Shown: one piece after another, positions 34,276 through 46,941 of the stretch
Layout of the letters: every line of letters starts with the position of its first letter
Position numbering within the stretch: position 1 is the stretch's first letter
Assembly (NCBI GenBank): GCA_033961575.1
Contig: CM066731.1
Coordinates: forward strand, 135,897,001-135,961,000
DNA: 64,000 nt
Reading direction: 5' to 3'
DNA from: Aselliscus stoliczkanus
Lineage: Eukaryota; Chordata; Mammalia; Chiroptera; Hipposideridae
Program-made: the position numbers and the translations under genes
Notes under the pieces: model-generated
Told to the model about the DNA's origin: nothing
What the model saw: the letters and a program-made list of their open reading frames with translations, nothing else
Database searches by the model: none

Positions 34276-34404
34276 CTTTTTTGTCCCTTCTCTCTTCTTC
34301 GTTGTCTTCTTTATCTTTATCTTTGCTGTCTGTCTTCTTTTCTTTCTAGGGAATGGATCTCAGGAAACAGAATTTAGCTCCTTCTCCAAAGAAACTCCTT
34401 TTAG
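34276..34404 (+). other. Candidate exon with strong splice acceptor (unproven)
   Basis: A pyrimidine-rich tract of about 70 nt (34277-34347) leads into TTTCTTTCTAG (AG at 34348-34349). It is followed by a 55-nt segment (34350-34404) and a donor-like TTAG|GTATGG. The 55-nt segment is open in one frame (ATGGATCTCAGGAAACAG...). This is splice-site shape only. No protein similarity was recognised, and a 55-nt segment is easily a chance match. Confidence 0.2.
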
Positions 34405-36280
34405 GTATGGAGGCCAGGAATCAGATGACTGAGGCTGCTATTTTGGTTGTTTACTTTTAGATCTACCAATTCAAACCAGGTCTCTGTCAATAATACAAGT
34501 AATATTTTAGATTATATTTTTAACTTTTATTTTATTTCTCAATTTATTCTCAACCCAGGCATAAAGAAGGGATGTTATTTATTGGAGATTCTCTCTGAGA
34601 CCTCAACAATACTCAGAGTATAGAGCAAATGTTAGCAGTGGGTATTGCTTGGGGGTGGGAATACAGTTGATATTTATTTCTTTTCTGTCTTGCCCCTCTT
34701 TATTTTTAAGCAATGAGTATGTTTCATGTTCTTAATCAGGAGCACCAAAATAGAATGAGAAAGAAAATGATGGAAGGTAGAAAGTAAATGTAGTGCTTAT
34801 TAACTTTGGAACCCAGAGCTCCCTAGGAATCCATGGCTATTTGGCCATGGTTGGCGCATAACAAAAATAAATATACCCCTTTCCAATTCACACAACTGCG
34901 ATTCTGAATTCCATCTTGGTTGTTACTTCTTTCCGTTTTCAAATACTTTAAATGATGGGTTTTCAGTAATATAAGCTAAACAACCAGCATGCTAGAATGT
35001 TTTTGTGCATTTTTGTAACATTCAGCAATAAAATAGTTATTTTCAACATAAATAACAAGTAGTTGTCTGTTTTAGCCAAGGCTCTTTTAGTTTAAGTAAG
35101 ATTAACTTCTAACTGGCTTGAGCCAGAAAATTAATTTAAAAAATATTGGAACACTGCCCAGTCTCTATCAGAGTCCATATGCACCTATGATGAATGTGAA
35201 GAATTTTCAAATGGAAATCTGAGCATTTGTTATGTGTAGAATAAGGCATGTTTTAATGGTAGTGCCCTGGCAGGGCCTCTACACAGCCTTTCTCCTTGGC
35301 ATCTCTCTTCAATTCCTGGGGCATGCGATAAATCTGATTTGAAATCTTGTTCTAGTTGGTTTTAGTGTTTTTAAAACTTGGTTCTGACATCCTTGAGATT
35401 TGTATACTTCTAAGCCATTTCATAGCACAGTTCACATCAAAAGTCAGTTTATAAAAATTACAGGACAATAGCAAGTATAGAGACTTTAAAAATTGGAAGA
35501 AAATATAAAAATGGTTAATCTTTAGCACTGTCTGCAATAATTGGAAGAAGACAGTTATGGGGATTCATGAATCCCCATTCATCCATCGATAATGGATGCA
35601 CTTATAGTTATATTTTTTTTCTCTTTTTGGCAACTTCAAAGTGTCATAGAAATGGCACATAGAACTTAGAGGTTATGAAATACCTTCAACAAATTATTTT
35701 AGTCACTAACTCAGGATTAGGCTGGAATAGTAGAGAACCCCCACTTAGAAGAGGGATATAGGGTCTTATCTCTGGGAATCTGGGAGTTGTATAAAAGCCC
35801 AAATGTTTTTCAACATTGAGTAAGATGAGAAAGGGTTTAGGACTTCTTTTTAAAGGTATCAGAGGCAAACAAGTAAGGAAAAAGTATGTTCCCTTATGAG
35901 ATTTTCCACTAATTCAAACTCTCTGCAGCCTGACTTATTCTCATGCCTGAACTTGTCCAGGTGGAGCTGCAGTGTATTGAAGACTGATCTAGTGTTTCTC
36001 AAAGTAGGATCTGTAGCTCCTAGTGGTTTGTTGATGTGTTCTTGGGAGTCTAGAGTTCTCTATCTGAATTTTTTAATATTGTGTTAAGAAAACCCATATA
36101 TTTATAATTATGTTATGAAATTATTTCTTATTCCTAAATATTGGGCTACCATTTGATGTATTTTTATAATAATCATGTTGATACTGAGAGATCACTTAAA
36201 TGGCATAATTTATTTTTTAGTAGTTGTTTGTAAATTAATTGTTTAAAGGTGTTAACCAAAGAAGAGGGACAGGCTGTAAT
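34405..36280. other. Unassigned DNA
   Basis: No gene or confident repeat. Short frames at 35352-36087 lack recognisable domains. Confidence 0.3.
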
Positions 36281-36292
36281 AAAAAACAACAG

Positions 36293-36390
36293 GGCCAGCG
36301 AGTGGCTTGTGAAGCCAGCGGCCCCGGTTCGGGTCCCACATATGTGGGCCAGTGACACTGCCCTCAAAAAACAAACAAACAAACAAACAA
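36293..36390 (+). mobile_element. Short tRNA-derived SINE with internal deletion
   Basis: It reads GGCCAGCGAGTGGCTTGTGA, then AGCCAGCGGCCCCGG, CACTGCCCTC and a CAAA-rich tail. Compared with other copies, about 19 nt are missing between GTGGC and CTTG, removing the segment GCAGTGGTTAAGCGCTGG. Flanks aaaaaacaacag (36281-36292) and aaaccacaacag (36391-36402) are a slightly decayed target duplication. Confidence 0.9.
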
Positions 36391-36402
36391 AAACCACAAC
36401 AG

Positions 36403-37234
36403 GCATGCAGATTCAGATAGCAACCCAAACTGTGTTCTGGAGAGAACAAAGAAAAGTAGGGTTTATAAAAGCAAAACCCGCAAAATGTAATTCTTTCATG
36501 CAAATAAAGGATTGCTGGCTAGGTTAACAGGGATTGGTTAGTTCCAATATGCAAAGCACGGAAAATACCAGGAAGAAAGTTAAGTTCGTATATGTTCATT
36601 TAGGATTTGTTATTCCAGAATGGTTATAGCTCAGCCTTGAGCTGAGTTTAGCAACAGGCTTAGCAACTAAATAGCAGCGCTGAGAATTGAGGCACAACAT
36701 GTGGCTGGACCCCACTTCCTTACACTTTTGCTGCGTTGTTCAACTATAGTAGAATGGTATTTCCAGTCCATTGACTGCAGAGTTCAACTTTACCCCACGA
36801 GCTCCGTGTTCCAGAAAGGAAGTTTAGGATAGAAAATATACATTTTTCTATATTTTTGTGTTTTTCAAGAATGAATAGCAATAGGAAATCTTTATACTTT
36901 AATCATTTATTTTAATAAAAGGGAACACCTTAATTTACTTAAAAATATAAATACTGTAATTACTTTTTGTGGATTTTTGACACTTTTTGGAGAAAAAAAC
37001 TTGAAATCAATTAATGCAATGAAAGGGTAATTAATAGCCTGCAGACTCTGTTTTAAGTGATTCTCTTCACAGTACTTATTCCATTTCATTTTCTCCATTA
37101 TCAAAGGTTATGTACAGAAAAAGCAACTAGCACTGTCCTCAGATTAATGTTCTCAATGTAATGATTTCACTGTGTGTTTGACTGTTGTGATGAAAGGGAA
37201 AACATAGTTAAAGGAGGACTCTGTCAAATGTGAA
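36403..37234. other. Unassigned DNA
   Basis: No gene or confident repeat. Confidence 0.3.
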
Positions 37235-37600
37235 GAGGCCTGATTTTTGGTCCTATAGCTTTATCACCTCCTAACCATGACATTTAGGGGAAGTCAATTA
37301 AGATTCTTGGACTTCAGTTGCCTTGTATTTTAAATAAGAGTTTGGCTAGAGCTAGGTGACTCTAAACTTAGTTTCCATTTCAAAAATTGTGATGCTATAT
37401 CTTTTTTAATGGAAAAAGCATCAAGGAGGAGAAAACTGATTCAGTTAATAAGGTCTTTGGGGAAAATTTCCAGTGCCATCTTCTTCTAATTACAGTCAAA
37501 TATAGTGGGATGTAAGAACCAAATATTTATTGAGGACCTTCTCTGTGCCTGACACTATTCCAGCTCCTGTAAATGTGACCATGACTCGGTGAATTCCATT
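37235..37600 (+). repeat. MIR and L2-like fragments
   Basis: 37240-37340 resembles MIR (atcacctcctaaccatgaca, cttggacttcagttgccttg). 37525-37600 resembles the L2 3' end (aatatttattgaggaccttc, tgtgcctgacactattccag). Both are old. Confidence 0.45.
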
Positions 37601-38559
37601 ATATAATTCCCTTTGGCAGTTTTAATTGCATGGAGTGTCCTAGGGCACAGAATGAGTAAGTAGAGAGTCTGGAAAGGAATCTGACTCTAAACCCCAAATT
37701 CCACTGTAACACATTATATTTGCTAGCCTCGCAAAATTTTTTTTCCCCTTTATCCATATATTTTCACATTCAATTTAAAATTTAGTAAGCTAAATTCTGA
37801 GCAGTGTCTCAGAAAACTTTAGTAAAGTTATTCTCATCCTCTAAGAATTGCTTGTGTGAGGGTATTCCTTCTTGCCAGTCTTCCCACACAGAGGTTTACC
37901 AGGGTGAGAATTGTTTGTTGTGTTTTCCCTGGATCCTTATATAGAAGTCCTGATTTCTGAGGCAAACATCTGAATGGAGCAAATGAGCATAATCGGGTGG
38001 TTGAGGCAATTTTTCTTTTCCTTTTCCTTTTTTTTTTTTTTAAAGGCATAACAAAGTGCAGAGATTCAGGCTGAGTTGAAAGAAATGAGAAAATAAAAAA
38101 AGGGAAAATGTCTGTAGAGGTGCCCTCAGAGCGCCAGCAACAACCGTGCTAATGCTTTCTTGATAAAGGCTGTAACGGGGGCATTTAATCGTAGTCGTAT
38201 GTGTGATTTTTTTTTGAAATTTTTTCTTTCTTCATATTAAGCAGTGTTTTAAAATTGCGTTAGAAAACACACAGAGATAAGAGAAGGCGAAGAGTCCTGA
38301 TCCAGGCCTTCAGGGAGGAGGTTCAAAAGGAAACTCGGCTGGGGACCAGGGATGGGGGTGGGGAGAACTGTGTTTTTGCTTCTGTCCGGGGAAGAGTAGG
38401 GTAAGGTAAGGCCTCTCCTTCTGCAGTCCAGTTTCTGTCCCATTCCACTCCCCAACTCCATCCCACCTCACCCCACCCCCACCATTCCCCGCCCTCTTTG
38501 GTCCTGCGTGCAAACACCACATACCGGCCCATAGGAAAGGACCATCAGTGAGATTAAAG
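37601..38559. other. Upstream flank of the CpG island, nothing assigned
   Basis: Moderate GC rising towards 38300. A poly-T run lies at 38028-38041. A C-rich stretch at 38460-38510 includes CCCCGCCC (38487-38494), a GC box in minus orientation. The 70-codon and 69-codon minus frames here have no recognised domain. Confidence 0.35.
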
Positions 38560-39810
38560 AAAGTAGCGAGCTTGAACACTGGCGTCCGGTGTGGAAGTGT
38601 CCTAGGAGACCGCCAGAAGTGCACCAGCCAGAGTCTGGGAGAGTTCCCTTCTGGCCGAGAGGGGGAGCCCCGCGTTCCCGGCCGGGAGCGACCGGGAGCC
38701 CCGAGCCTCCAGCCCCAGCCGTCGCCAGCGCCAGTCTTGGCTTCAGCCGATTTAGGAAGAGGAGAGAGAGGGCAGAGAGCGCGAGGAGGGAGGGGACCAG
38801 AGCCCGAGGGTCCCGAGTCCAGCACCTCTCTGACGTACAGAAACTTTCCCTCTCGGCCATGGACACGTCGCCGTGGCTGTGCTGAAAAGGAGATCGCCCG
38901 GCTCCGAGGACCCAGCAGCTTTCCACGCCCCTGCCCCAAGCCTGACCCGACTGCATCAGTCAGTAAGGTACGGAGAGACGGCGATGAACCTGGGGTCTTC
39001 TCTGCTTGGCAGCCCAGCCTCCCGCCAGAGAGCGTGCAATCGCTTTTAAACGGACATCCCGAGAGGCGGCGGGCAGTGGTCAGCCCCGGCGCGGGTGCCG
39101 GGGAGGGAGGGCGCGGGGCTGCGCGCCGCTGCTGCGGCCGCCGGGCAGGTTACAACAATTAGAACAGTGAAAGGCTCAGGGTGTCTGTCGTCCAGCACGA
39201 GAGGAGGCTAAGACCTGTTGACGACTGCTATAGCAGTGCTTCAGGGACGACTGCGGAGCCTCACGAGGTGGGGGACGCCGCGGTCTAAGGACTCTTGGAG
39301 CGTCTCCTCTAGTCCTTTGTGGTAACTTTGGTCTCCGGCTGGGGCAGGAGCTGGAGGGGGCGGGGAGGGGGGCTCCCGTTGGATCAGTTCCGCGGAAGGT
39401 GCACGGGACAGACGGACCGAGCAGGCCAATCATCGCTGGATCACAGCGAGGACCCAAGAGCGAAACTTCTTCCAGCGTAACCTCCCTTTTGTTGGCTCCG
39501 GGAGAGAGTGTGGGCCTGGGGGCAGGGAGGCGCGAAGCTCCGAGGCGCGGCCGAGGATTCTTTAAAGCCTAGGGCAGGGAGGGCCCAAGCTCAGGGGCGG
39601 CGCCCGCATGGTACCCTTTGGCTGAGTGGGTCTGGTAGCTCCTTCTGGCGGGCGCTGTGTTAGAGGGGCGCACCGCGGCGCGGGGTGATGAGACCCTGGG
39701 CTTTTGGTGCTGCTGCTGCCCAGGCTCGCTCGCCCAGGGCCTGTGCTCCAACTCGCCACACCGAGCGGAACCCAGCGCGATCGCTTCTTCCCTGTGGCTC
39801 CTGGGGCCGC
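38560..39810. promoter_or_regulatory. CpG island, probable promoter of an unidentified gene
   Basis: This is the only CpG-dense, GC-rich block in the window; elsewhere CpG is nearly absent. Elements visible: TGACGTAC, a half-CRE-like site (38831-38838); GC box GGGGGCGGGG (39356-39365); CCAAT in good NF-Y form CCAATCA (39426-39432); a TTTAAAG box (39561-39567); and a donor-like AAG|GTACGG (GT at 38968-38969). Large overlapping frames on both strands (38548-39162 +, 38310-38939 -, and smaller) are rich in Pro/Arg/Gly/Ser, as GC-rich DNA gives, and match no domain that I know. Direction and gene are unresolved. A noncoding first exon or a lncRNA start is equally possible. Confidence 0.7.
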
Positions 39811-41576
39811 AGCGTTGACTTCCCTGTGTGCGGGAGGGAACTCCAGACTGGCTGGTTTTCTTGGAATGTGTTTACGATGTTGAATGGGACTTGCACAGGA
39901 AGCTGGACGCTGCAGCTGTAGTGTACCAGGTTAAAGAAGATGTAGCTGGTGTTGCGTATGCCTAGTCCACTTAGTCGGACAAACCCCGAGAAAGTGCAGG
40001 CTGGCGGTCAAGGTACCCCTTCCTGGGTCTTGGCAGTTTCTCCCAACTAAGCTCGCCTTACTTTAAGCACTTGCATCAGACATTTACATGTGCTATTTCA
40101 ATCTGCAAGCTTGACAAAGTACAATGCAGTCAACCAGGACAGAGTTAATACAATTATTTTGGGACCTGTTTTTTTTTTGTGTGTGTGTTTGTTTGTTTGT
40201 TTTAAATGTTGCACCAATACTTGAGAATAAAAGTTTTTGGAGAGAGTTCTAGTTAAGACACCACTTGTTAATTTCTAGGACTAGTAGGAGACGGCAGTGC
40301 TGATGGGTTTGTCTGATACCAAATGGGTGATTAAGTGCTTAAAGGGGCGGTAATGAGACAGAATGAATATTGGAGGTCCGGGCTGGACATTTTTCCGATT
40401 TGCAAGTCGTCCGGTTTCTTCTCTGCCAGTCTTTCCCTCCTTTCTCCATATAAACAAGTAGCCTTGCTAGAAAACCCACCAATTTGGAGAGTGCAGTCTC
40501 GGTCGACTACAAGCCTTGCTGGAAACAACTTACAGGCTAAGGTACTGCCTGCCCCATTGCATAATTAAAAGGTCTCCTTGAGCTGTCCAGGAGTGTTTTC
40601 CAAGTTTTTACGACTGACAAGGAAAGAAGAGAGGAGCCTGGCCGGCAGCCAAACTAGACCGAGCTCAGTAGCCAGGCATGAAAGAGCCTGGGGAAGTTGC
40701 AGGGGATAATTGGAAAGGAGCTGTTGGTTGTACTTTGGTTTAAACAAGGGGTTTCTTCTGCAATGAAAATTTTTCTGTGACTAAGATCAGTCTTCTTGGC
40801 AAAAAAAGTAAAAGTAAGCAGAGAGTGCAGTGGGATATGACAGAGCAAAGTGACAGAAGTGCTCTAGGAGTGAAGCCTGATGCTTCCTTATCTGTGTTGC
40901 AGTGGAAGAGCTGCGGGCCCCATGCTGTGTGTGCTGATCATACTTTGTGGATGCTCACACTTTGTTCCTGTTTGTCTCCTCCACTCTGGCTAGGCTTGCT
41001 GCTACTTCAGCCCCTTGACCTTGACCTGCTTTGTTTTCACAGCCATTGAGAACTGAAGACTGGTTTTTCAGCAGATGGTTTTCCACCTAAATTAAATAAT
41101 TCAATTAGGTATTCTCAGATGGCACAGATTTGGGCCATGGAATTAAAGTGAAAAGTGTATCCAGCATGTTTTCCTTGTGTTTGTCAAAATAAATAGATCT
41201 TGCTCTTTCTATTTACCTGAAGAAGTAGAACTTGGGCCATCTCAGTATTTCACACAGCCTTTGCCGGATACCAAAGGCCCACTGCTGTCGAGTTCTAGAC
41301 TAGCCAGTAACTCAGTCTTATCTGCAAATCAGATCCTGCTTTCATGTATTAAAATTGTTTATGTGTCATATGTCTACTTTTCTTTTTCAGGGACATAGGT
41401 CTACTCTTAAGGGTTTTGGATGTGAAATGGTTAAAAAACACTAATGTGGTTTGTATTTTCTCAAGATTGATGAGTTTGAGATTGTGAATATCAGCTTGCT
41501 TTCTGAGATTGAATTTGTGAATCACCCTTGGCAGAATGTTTTCCCTGACTATGATTTCAGTTTTTCCACTTTCAAA
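39811..41576. other. Downstream flank of the CpG island
   Basis: Scattered splice-like sites: donor-like AAG|GTACTG near 40540 and acceptor-like CTTTTCTTTTTCAG ending near 41390. There is no open exon with a recognisable protein. Several frames of 60-90 codons are unsupported. This may be intron 1 if transcription goes to the right. Confidence 0.3.
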
Positions 41577-41582
41577 GTAAAA

Positions 41583-41625
<43 letters not shown>

Positions 41626-41636
41626 ACAAACAAACC
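41577..41636 (+). repeat. (AAAT)n microsatellite
   Basis: About 13 AAAT units, then AAAC units. It gives the FIYL-repeat antisense frame at 41349-41639, which is not a gene. Confidence 0.95.
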
Positions 41637-42532
41637 CAAAACAAAACCTTTCCTTTACATAATTACAAGCTTACTGTGTGAATTAAAGAGAGGTAATCAT
41701 GTTAATAGATTTTTAGACATAAAGGTCGTAGGGTTTCTCATTCAGCTGATTCACTTGAGATTATAGGGGTAAAATGGTAATATCTATATCTAGAACACAC
41801 ATATGATAGTGACATGTCTGTATTTAATTTATAAAAATTACTGCTTTTGCACTTTAATCATAGCTATAGTTTAATCATGTATTTTGATTTTTGAGGCTTG
41901 GGTGAGATTTTGTTATGGTTAAAGCTGAGTCATTCTCTCAAACAGAAAAGAACAATCAGCAAATTCATTTATTTTTATTTCGGTTTATGTTTATACTCAG
42001 GATTGGTAGTTTTTTGAGTTCAGCTCAAGTTGTCTTTATGAGAAGTTACCAAATATATTTGCAGAATTTGGCTCCCTTCTAGGAAATAACTAAAACACAT
42101 TTATGATGTACAAACAAACTTTCTTTTCCCAGTGGCCACAATGACTTCCCTAAGAGTTTAGAGGGTAGATTTAGGAGCCATTCATTAATTGATTCAACCA
42201 ATATTTGTTACATACTTTTTATGTTTCAGAAACCATCAGCATTGAATTCAAATCCCAGCACTGTATTTCTCAGCACTGTGCTTTTATGCATGTTATTTTA
42301 CTTCTTAAACATTTTACCAACATATAATTCATTCTCTGTATTGCTGTCTATAGTGTTCAAACTGGTTAATTATTGATCCGTGCATAAGTGTTTAGTTTTT
42401 AGTTTAACATGTCAATTCATAAAGTAAACTCCCTATTTTTATAGCTCACTGCACTGCCTCGTATTCATGAATGTTTAACTTAACCCTTTCTCAAGTATAT
42501 AAGTCATGTATTAAAGGAAGAAAACAGAATAT
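41637..42532. other. AT-rich DNA, nothing firm
   Basis: A weak L2-like piece lies at about 42185-42290 (attcaaccaatatttgttac). No gene. Confidence 0.3.
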
Positions 42533-42857
42533 AGTAGTCTCCCCTTACCTGTGGGGTATATGTTCCAAGACCACCAGTGGATGACTGAAACCTCGGATAG
42601 TACCAAACTCTATATATACTGTGTTTTTTCCTATAAATACATACCTATGATTATGTTATTTTATAAATTAGGCTCAGTAAGAGATTGACAACAATAACCA
42701 ATAATAAATAAAACAATTATTACGCTATTCTGTAATAAAAGTTGTATGAATGTTGGTCTCAAAAATATCTGGAATTTTCCGTTTAATATTTTCGAACGGT
42801 GGTTGACTGAAGGTAACTGAAACAGTGGAAAGCTAAACTCAGATAAGGGAGACTATT
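42533..42857 (+). repeat. Tigger/pogo-type DNA transposon fossil
   Basis: Inverted ends are visible: AGTAGTCTCCCCTTACCTGT at the left and CAGATAAGGGAGACTATTA at the right. The interior order 'tatatgttccaagaccacca', 'gtggatgactgaaacctcgg' and 'agtaccaaactctatatata' is that of a non-autonomous Tigger-family element. The exact subfamily is uncertain. Confidence 0.75.
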
Positions 42858-44435
42858 ATACAGATAAATTTTAAAAGAATAAAATATTTTGGTAAAATAC
42901 TTCATCAATAACTTTTATTTTTAAACTTTACTGTATCATTAATAGTGAATCTATAAAAAGGGGGAGTATATGGGACATAGTAGTTGAATTTACGATCATC
43001 TTAGCAAAAAAGCACTTTTTTGAATAATCAAAGAACAAGTGAACATTCAAGGATGCATTAGGGTAATCTCAATGTAAAACACCCAATTTGGCTTTTAAAT
43101 TAAAAATCTTTAAAATATTAATCTCCATTGCTGAATATTCAGTAATTTTTCGGTAATTTCGGTAAATATTCGGTAATTTTTATTTAAATTTCACCTAGTA
43201 GAACTCTTTGTGACTCATTCTGCAAAATTGCAAGTTGTTTCCTAAAACCTCTAAAGGAGAAAAAAGTTACTTTATTTGAATATAGGAATGAATTCAGAAG
43301 TAGTGACAGGAGCCAACTGCATGGCTGCCGTAAGCCCTGGTCTCTAAATGCTTTAGAGGCTAGTAGATCTAATAGTGTTAGCCTTAATGCATTTAAAGAT
43401 TAGGAAACTTAAACTTGTTCCTGTGGGAGCGTAAATGTATTCAAATTGGAAGAGGAAAACTGGTATAAACTTTGAAGAAAAATCGTATTGCTTTCCAACA
43501 GTTGGAGATATGAAATTGAAATTAAGCCGTTATTGTTCCAGAGTTAGGCTTAGAAAACAGTGCTTATACTTATTTCAGGCTCCGTTATTTGGTAGTTTTA
43601 TATTTGTTTTATGCTAAGAAAATGTTTTCAGCCACCCTAATGATGCTTAAAATGCATGATTATTTTTCATTGGAAGACAGTTAATTGACTCAAATATTGT
43701 GTAGGAGAAAATTTTAATTTTCCTATTTTCATCAAAATAGTGTAGTTTTGTTAAATTTGAAATTACTCTCATCTCACTATGTTATGTACTTAAGGATGGT
43801 TTTGGAAAGGCTGCTCCAATTTGCTCACATAATATGAATGAGTTAACTTACATAATAATTGTTTCCACTATATTTTGTGTTACACTGCAAAGATTAATAT
43901 GAATTTTTAAAAGAGTTTTGAATAATATGGTATATTTCTAGGGTGCGTCTAATAGGGCATATCTAGATAGCAATAGCTACCTTTATTTCATGTTTGTTTT
44001 TTGCTATTAATGTTATATAAATATACCTACACATCATCTTCATCACATGTCTTCGAAGTAGAGGAAGTTCAAAATATAATTTAGAAACTTACATGTCTCA
44101 GGTAACTCCCCCCATTTTCTCTTTCTTGCTGTCATTACATATATAACATATGTATTTGATGTTTCTTTATTTGTGATAGGTATATTTTTCATAGGGAAAA
44201 AGAACTTCCATTAATTGATATTTCTGAGGCAATTTTAAATATTAAAGTATTTTCCAGATTACTATTGCTAGAGAGCCTTGGCTATTTTTTTTTGTTGTTG
44301 TTGTTGTTCAAAATATAAAGGAGTTTTAGGCTTTTATTTATAATTAATAAAGATAGAGAGAAATAATGGAAAAGATCTTTACCCATGTTTTTTGTTAATT
44401 AATGCCTCTGATAATTATAGATATGAGAGGAGGAA
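42858..44435. other. AT-rich DNA, nothing recognised
   Basis: No gene. A small repeated word (tcggtaattt) occurs at 43147-43185. A (TTG)n run lies at 44292-44309. Confidence 0.35.
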
Positions 44436-44439
44436 GAAA

Positions 44440-44725
44440 CTTTCCTCTACCCTTAAGGTTCTTTCAATCAGTCTGATAATCAAATAGACACGAGACAAAT
44501 TAGCAAGAGCAAATAATCAAATTTAATACATACATATGTATGGGAACCCCTCATACATGAGAGAGTCAGAAACCCCACATGCGTGAGAAATTCAGAGATA
44601 GAAAGGGAACATGGGTATATAAGACATTCTGAGCTAGGGATGAGGTCAGATGCCTTCCACGCTTCGCAAGGTCATTGCAGGGTGATAAGAACAGATGCTT
44701 AGTAAATAGTAGTTTGCCCTGCCAT
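44440..44725 (-). repeat. LTR-like ancient repeat
   Basis: 'cttaaggttctttcaatcag', 'tagacacgagacaaattagc', 'aaccccacatgcgtgagaaa' and 'gggtatataagacattctga' resemble an old mammalian retroviral LTR lying in reverse. There are no coding remains. The family is not resolved. Confidence 0.35.
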
Positions 44726-44751
44726 ATAGTTAATTAAAAGTTGATATAAGA

Positions 44752-44858
44752 GGGCCGGCTGAGTGGCGCAGTGGTTAAGCGCTGGTTTACGAAGCCAGCG
44801 GCCCCGGTTTGGGTCCCACACGTGTGGGCCAGTGACACTGCCCTCAAAAAAAAAAAAA
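44752..44858 (+). mobile_element. Short tRNA-derived SINE, perfect 16-bp duplication
   Basis: Close to the consensus: GGGCCGGCTGAGTGGCGCAG, GGTTAAGCGCTGG, CCAGCGGCCCCGGTTTGGGT, CACTGCCCTC, A tail. The duplication aaaagttgatataaga is perfect (44736-44751, 44859-44874). It inserted just beyond the LTR-like relic. Confidence 0.96.
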
Positions 44859-44874
44859 AAAAGTTGATATAAGA

Positions 44875-46689
44875 AAATAAATTTGATTTATCTCATAGCT
44901 GTTTACAACAATCAAGAGAGTACCATGTTTTAAAGTAAAATTGTAACAGCAAATAGGTTCATTTACCCAGATTTCCAATTGGGTGAGTTAAAATATCGGT
45001 TGGTGAGTACTGATAAATAAGTTGTATTTAAGAAGACAAAGTACTTTGTATAGTATTTTAAAAGGTCAACATGCATGTTTTTCTCTGTAATCTGTTTAAT
45101 TTTTGTCTGCTGTTGAGGAACTCCATAGTAAATACAAAATTGTAACTGAAGGTGGAACTTGTAAAGAACAGTTGTATAACTGAATTAATTTCAGCTGAAT
45201 ATAGTTAGTAAGAGGATGCTACTTATGTAGTGTAGTCTAGCAAAATATAGTTTAAGGCAATTGTCAAGTAGTCACATTTGAGCAGTGAATTGTCTTTGAA
45301 ATTCTTTAAATGTCATCTGAAATGGCAAAAGTCTCTTGACATTTCAGAACTGTAAAATAACATTGCTTTATGATAACGGTTGGTATTGTTTTGAAATTGT
45401 ATGAATTATTATTTCTGTTTTAATGTATCCCTTATGACTCTGGATATACATGAAGAAAATTCTTTACAATTCTTAACAGCAGACTACTAAGAACTATTGC
45501 CAATATTGTCTTTAATCCTCTTTAAAAGAAGAACTACCACTACATTTATAAGATCTGAATTGTCATAGGCTTAATTGCTTAAATTAAGTAAACTAGGAAG
45601 CTTATGATTAATTTGGAAATTTGAGATTTCCTACAGTAGTACAGATGAGGCTTTAAAGAGCAATATTTTGTGGCTTGATAGTGGCTTGGTAGAATAAATC
45701 TTTCTTTGGGACTTCCTTATTCAATATGATATTTATTTTCTTTTAAGTTGTCATAAAAATTGCAGTCCCCCCCCAACCCCCGACCCCTTTTTATTCTGGA
45801 AAATGTAACTATGTTTAAACTGAGTTAACAGATAAAGGGATTCTGATATGGTCCATTTGAATTTAATAAATATTTATTGAACACTACTTGTTTTTGTTTT
45901 GTAGTTGGGTCCTTTTACGAAGAACTTATTTCCATATAATTCTGTGATAAAGGATGTTGAGGGAGTAGGAGTGGGGTTATTCATAAACATGAAATGAAGC
46001 AGTTAGTGTCTGGAAAGAAAGTGTAGAGATGGTCCCTGGGTAAAGGATGAAGATAAGTTAGTCAGGCAATGAAGGGGAACAGCTTAAGACAGAGCAAGTG
46101 GTAAAAGCAAGGAGACGTGGAAGATGTAAATGCCTTCACAGAACAACTTGTGTGAATTTTGGAACTGCAGAGACGCTTCTCCTTTCTGTCTTCATGATGA
46201 TGATGATAATTATTGATGGTTGCATATGAGTTTAAGAACTTTATCTGTATTAATTATCTTTAAAAACTTCTATCTCATTTTTATTCCTTTTTCTATTTCT
46301 CCAGATCTAACTAACATGTAATTGAAGTCACCAGAAGTTGGAGTGTGCTTTCCATTTTACACTCTGGGGGCTCCTTGAACTTGGATAGGAAATTGTAATA
46401 TTACTTCCATGAACACCTAATTACATTTAGTATATCTTTCAATTTTGAATGTAGGAAAACACACACATGCACTGTTTGTGTTTGTTGTCATGTCTCATTG
46501 CTCTGGCTGCTTATGTGTTGAAATATTTTCATGTTTATCACCAGTTTGAAATTACAATAATAATTACACCTGCTTCTAGGTATTTTTTTAAAATATGTGG
46601 ATATATCTATAGATATATAGCTATAGCACAAATTTTTAAAAATATATTTTAATAACTGTACTTTAAGTCTCTTTCTTTTACATAACTTA
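44875..46689. other. AT-rich DNA, nothing recognised
   Basis: A C-rich run lies at 45765-45783. A possible L2 start lies at 45860-45890 (aataaatatttattgaacac). No gene. Confidence 0.3.
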
Positions 46690-46792
46690 TATTTTATCTT
46701 ATGCATTTAGATACATATTTTTGAGAAAGAGTCCATAGACTTCATTAGACTGACAAATGGATTCATGGCACAAAAAGGTTAAGAACCCCTGG
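46690..46792 (+). repeat. DNA-transposon-like fragment (hAT type suspected)
   Basis: 'gagaaagagtccatagactt', 'agactgacaaatggattcat ggcacaaaaagg' and 'ttaagaacccctgg' read like the end of an old Charlie-type MER element. The name is uncertain. Confidence 0.4.
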
Positions 46793-46941
46793 AAATCTAT
46801 ACTGATTTCTTCAGAAGCAGCAATGAGTTGTACTGTCATTTAATGAGGATAAAAGAATTTCAGATTATTTAACTCACTATTGTTTGAGTTACAGAGATGA
46901 CCTAAATGTTTTTTGGAACTAAATTCCCACTTAATAATGCT

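Noticed and set aside
38310..39162. Long open frames on both strands in the CpG island (209 aa minus, 204 aa plus, 162 aa minus)
   Set aside because: GC-rich DNA has few stop codons; products are Pro/Arg/Gly/Ser-rich, overlap in several frames, and carry no domain that I recognise.
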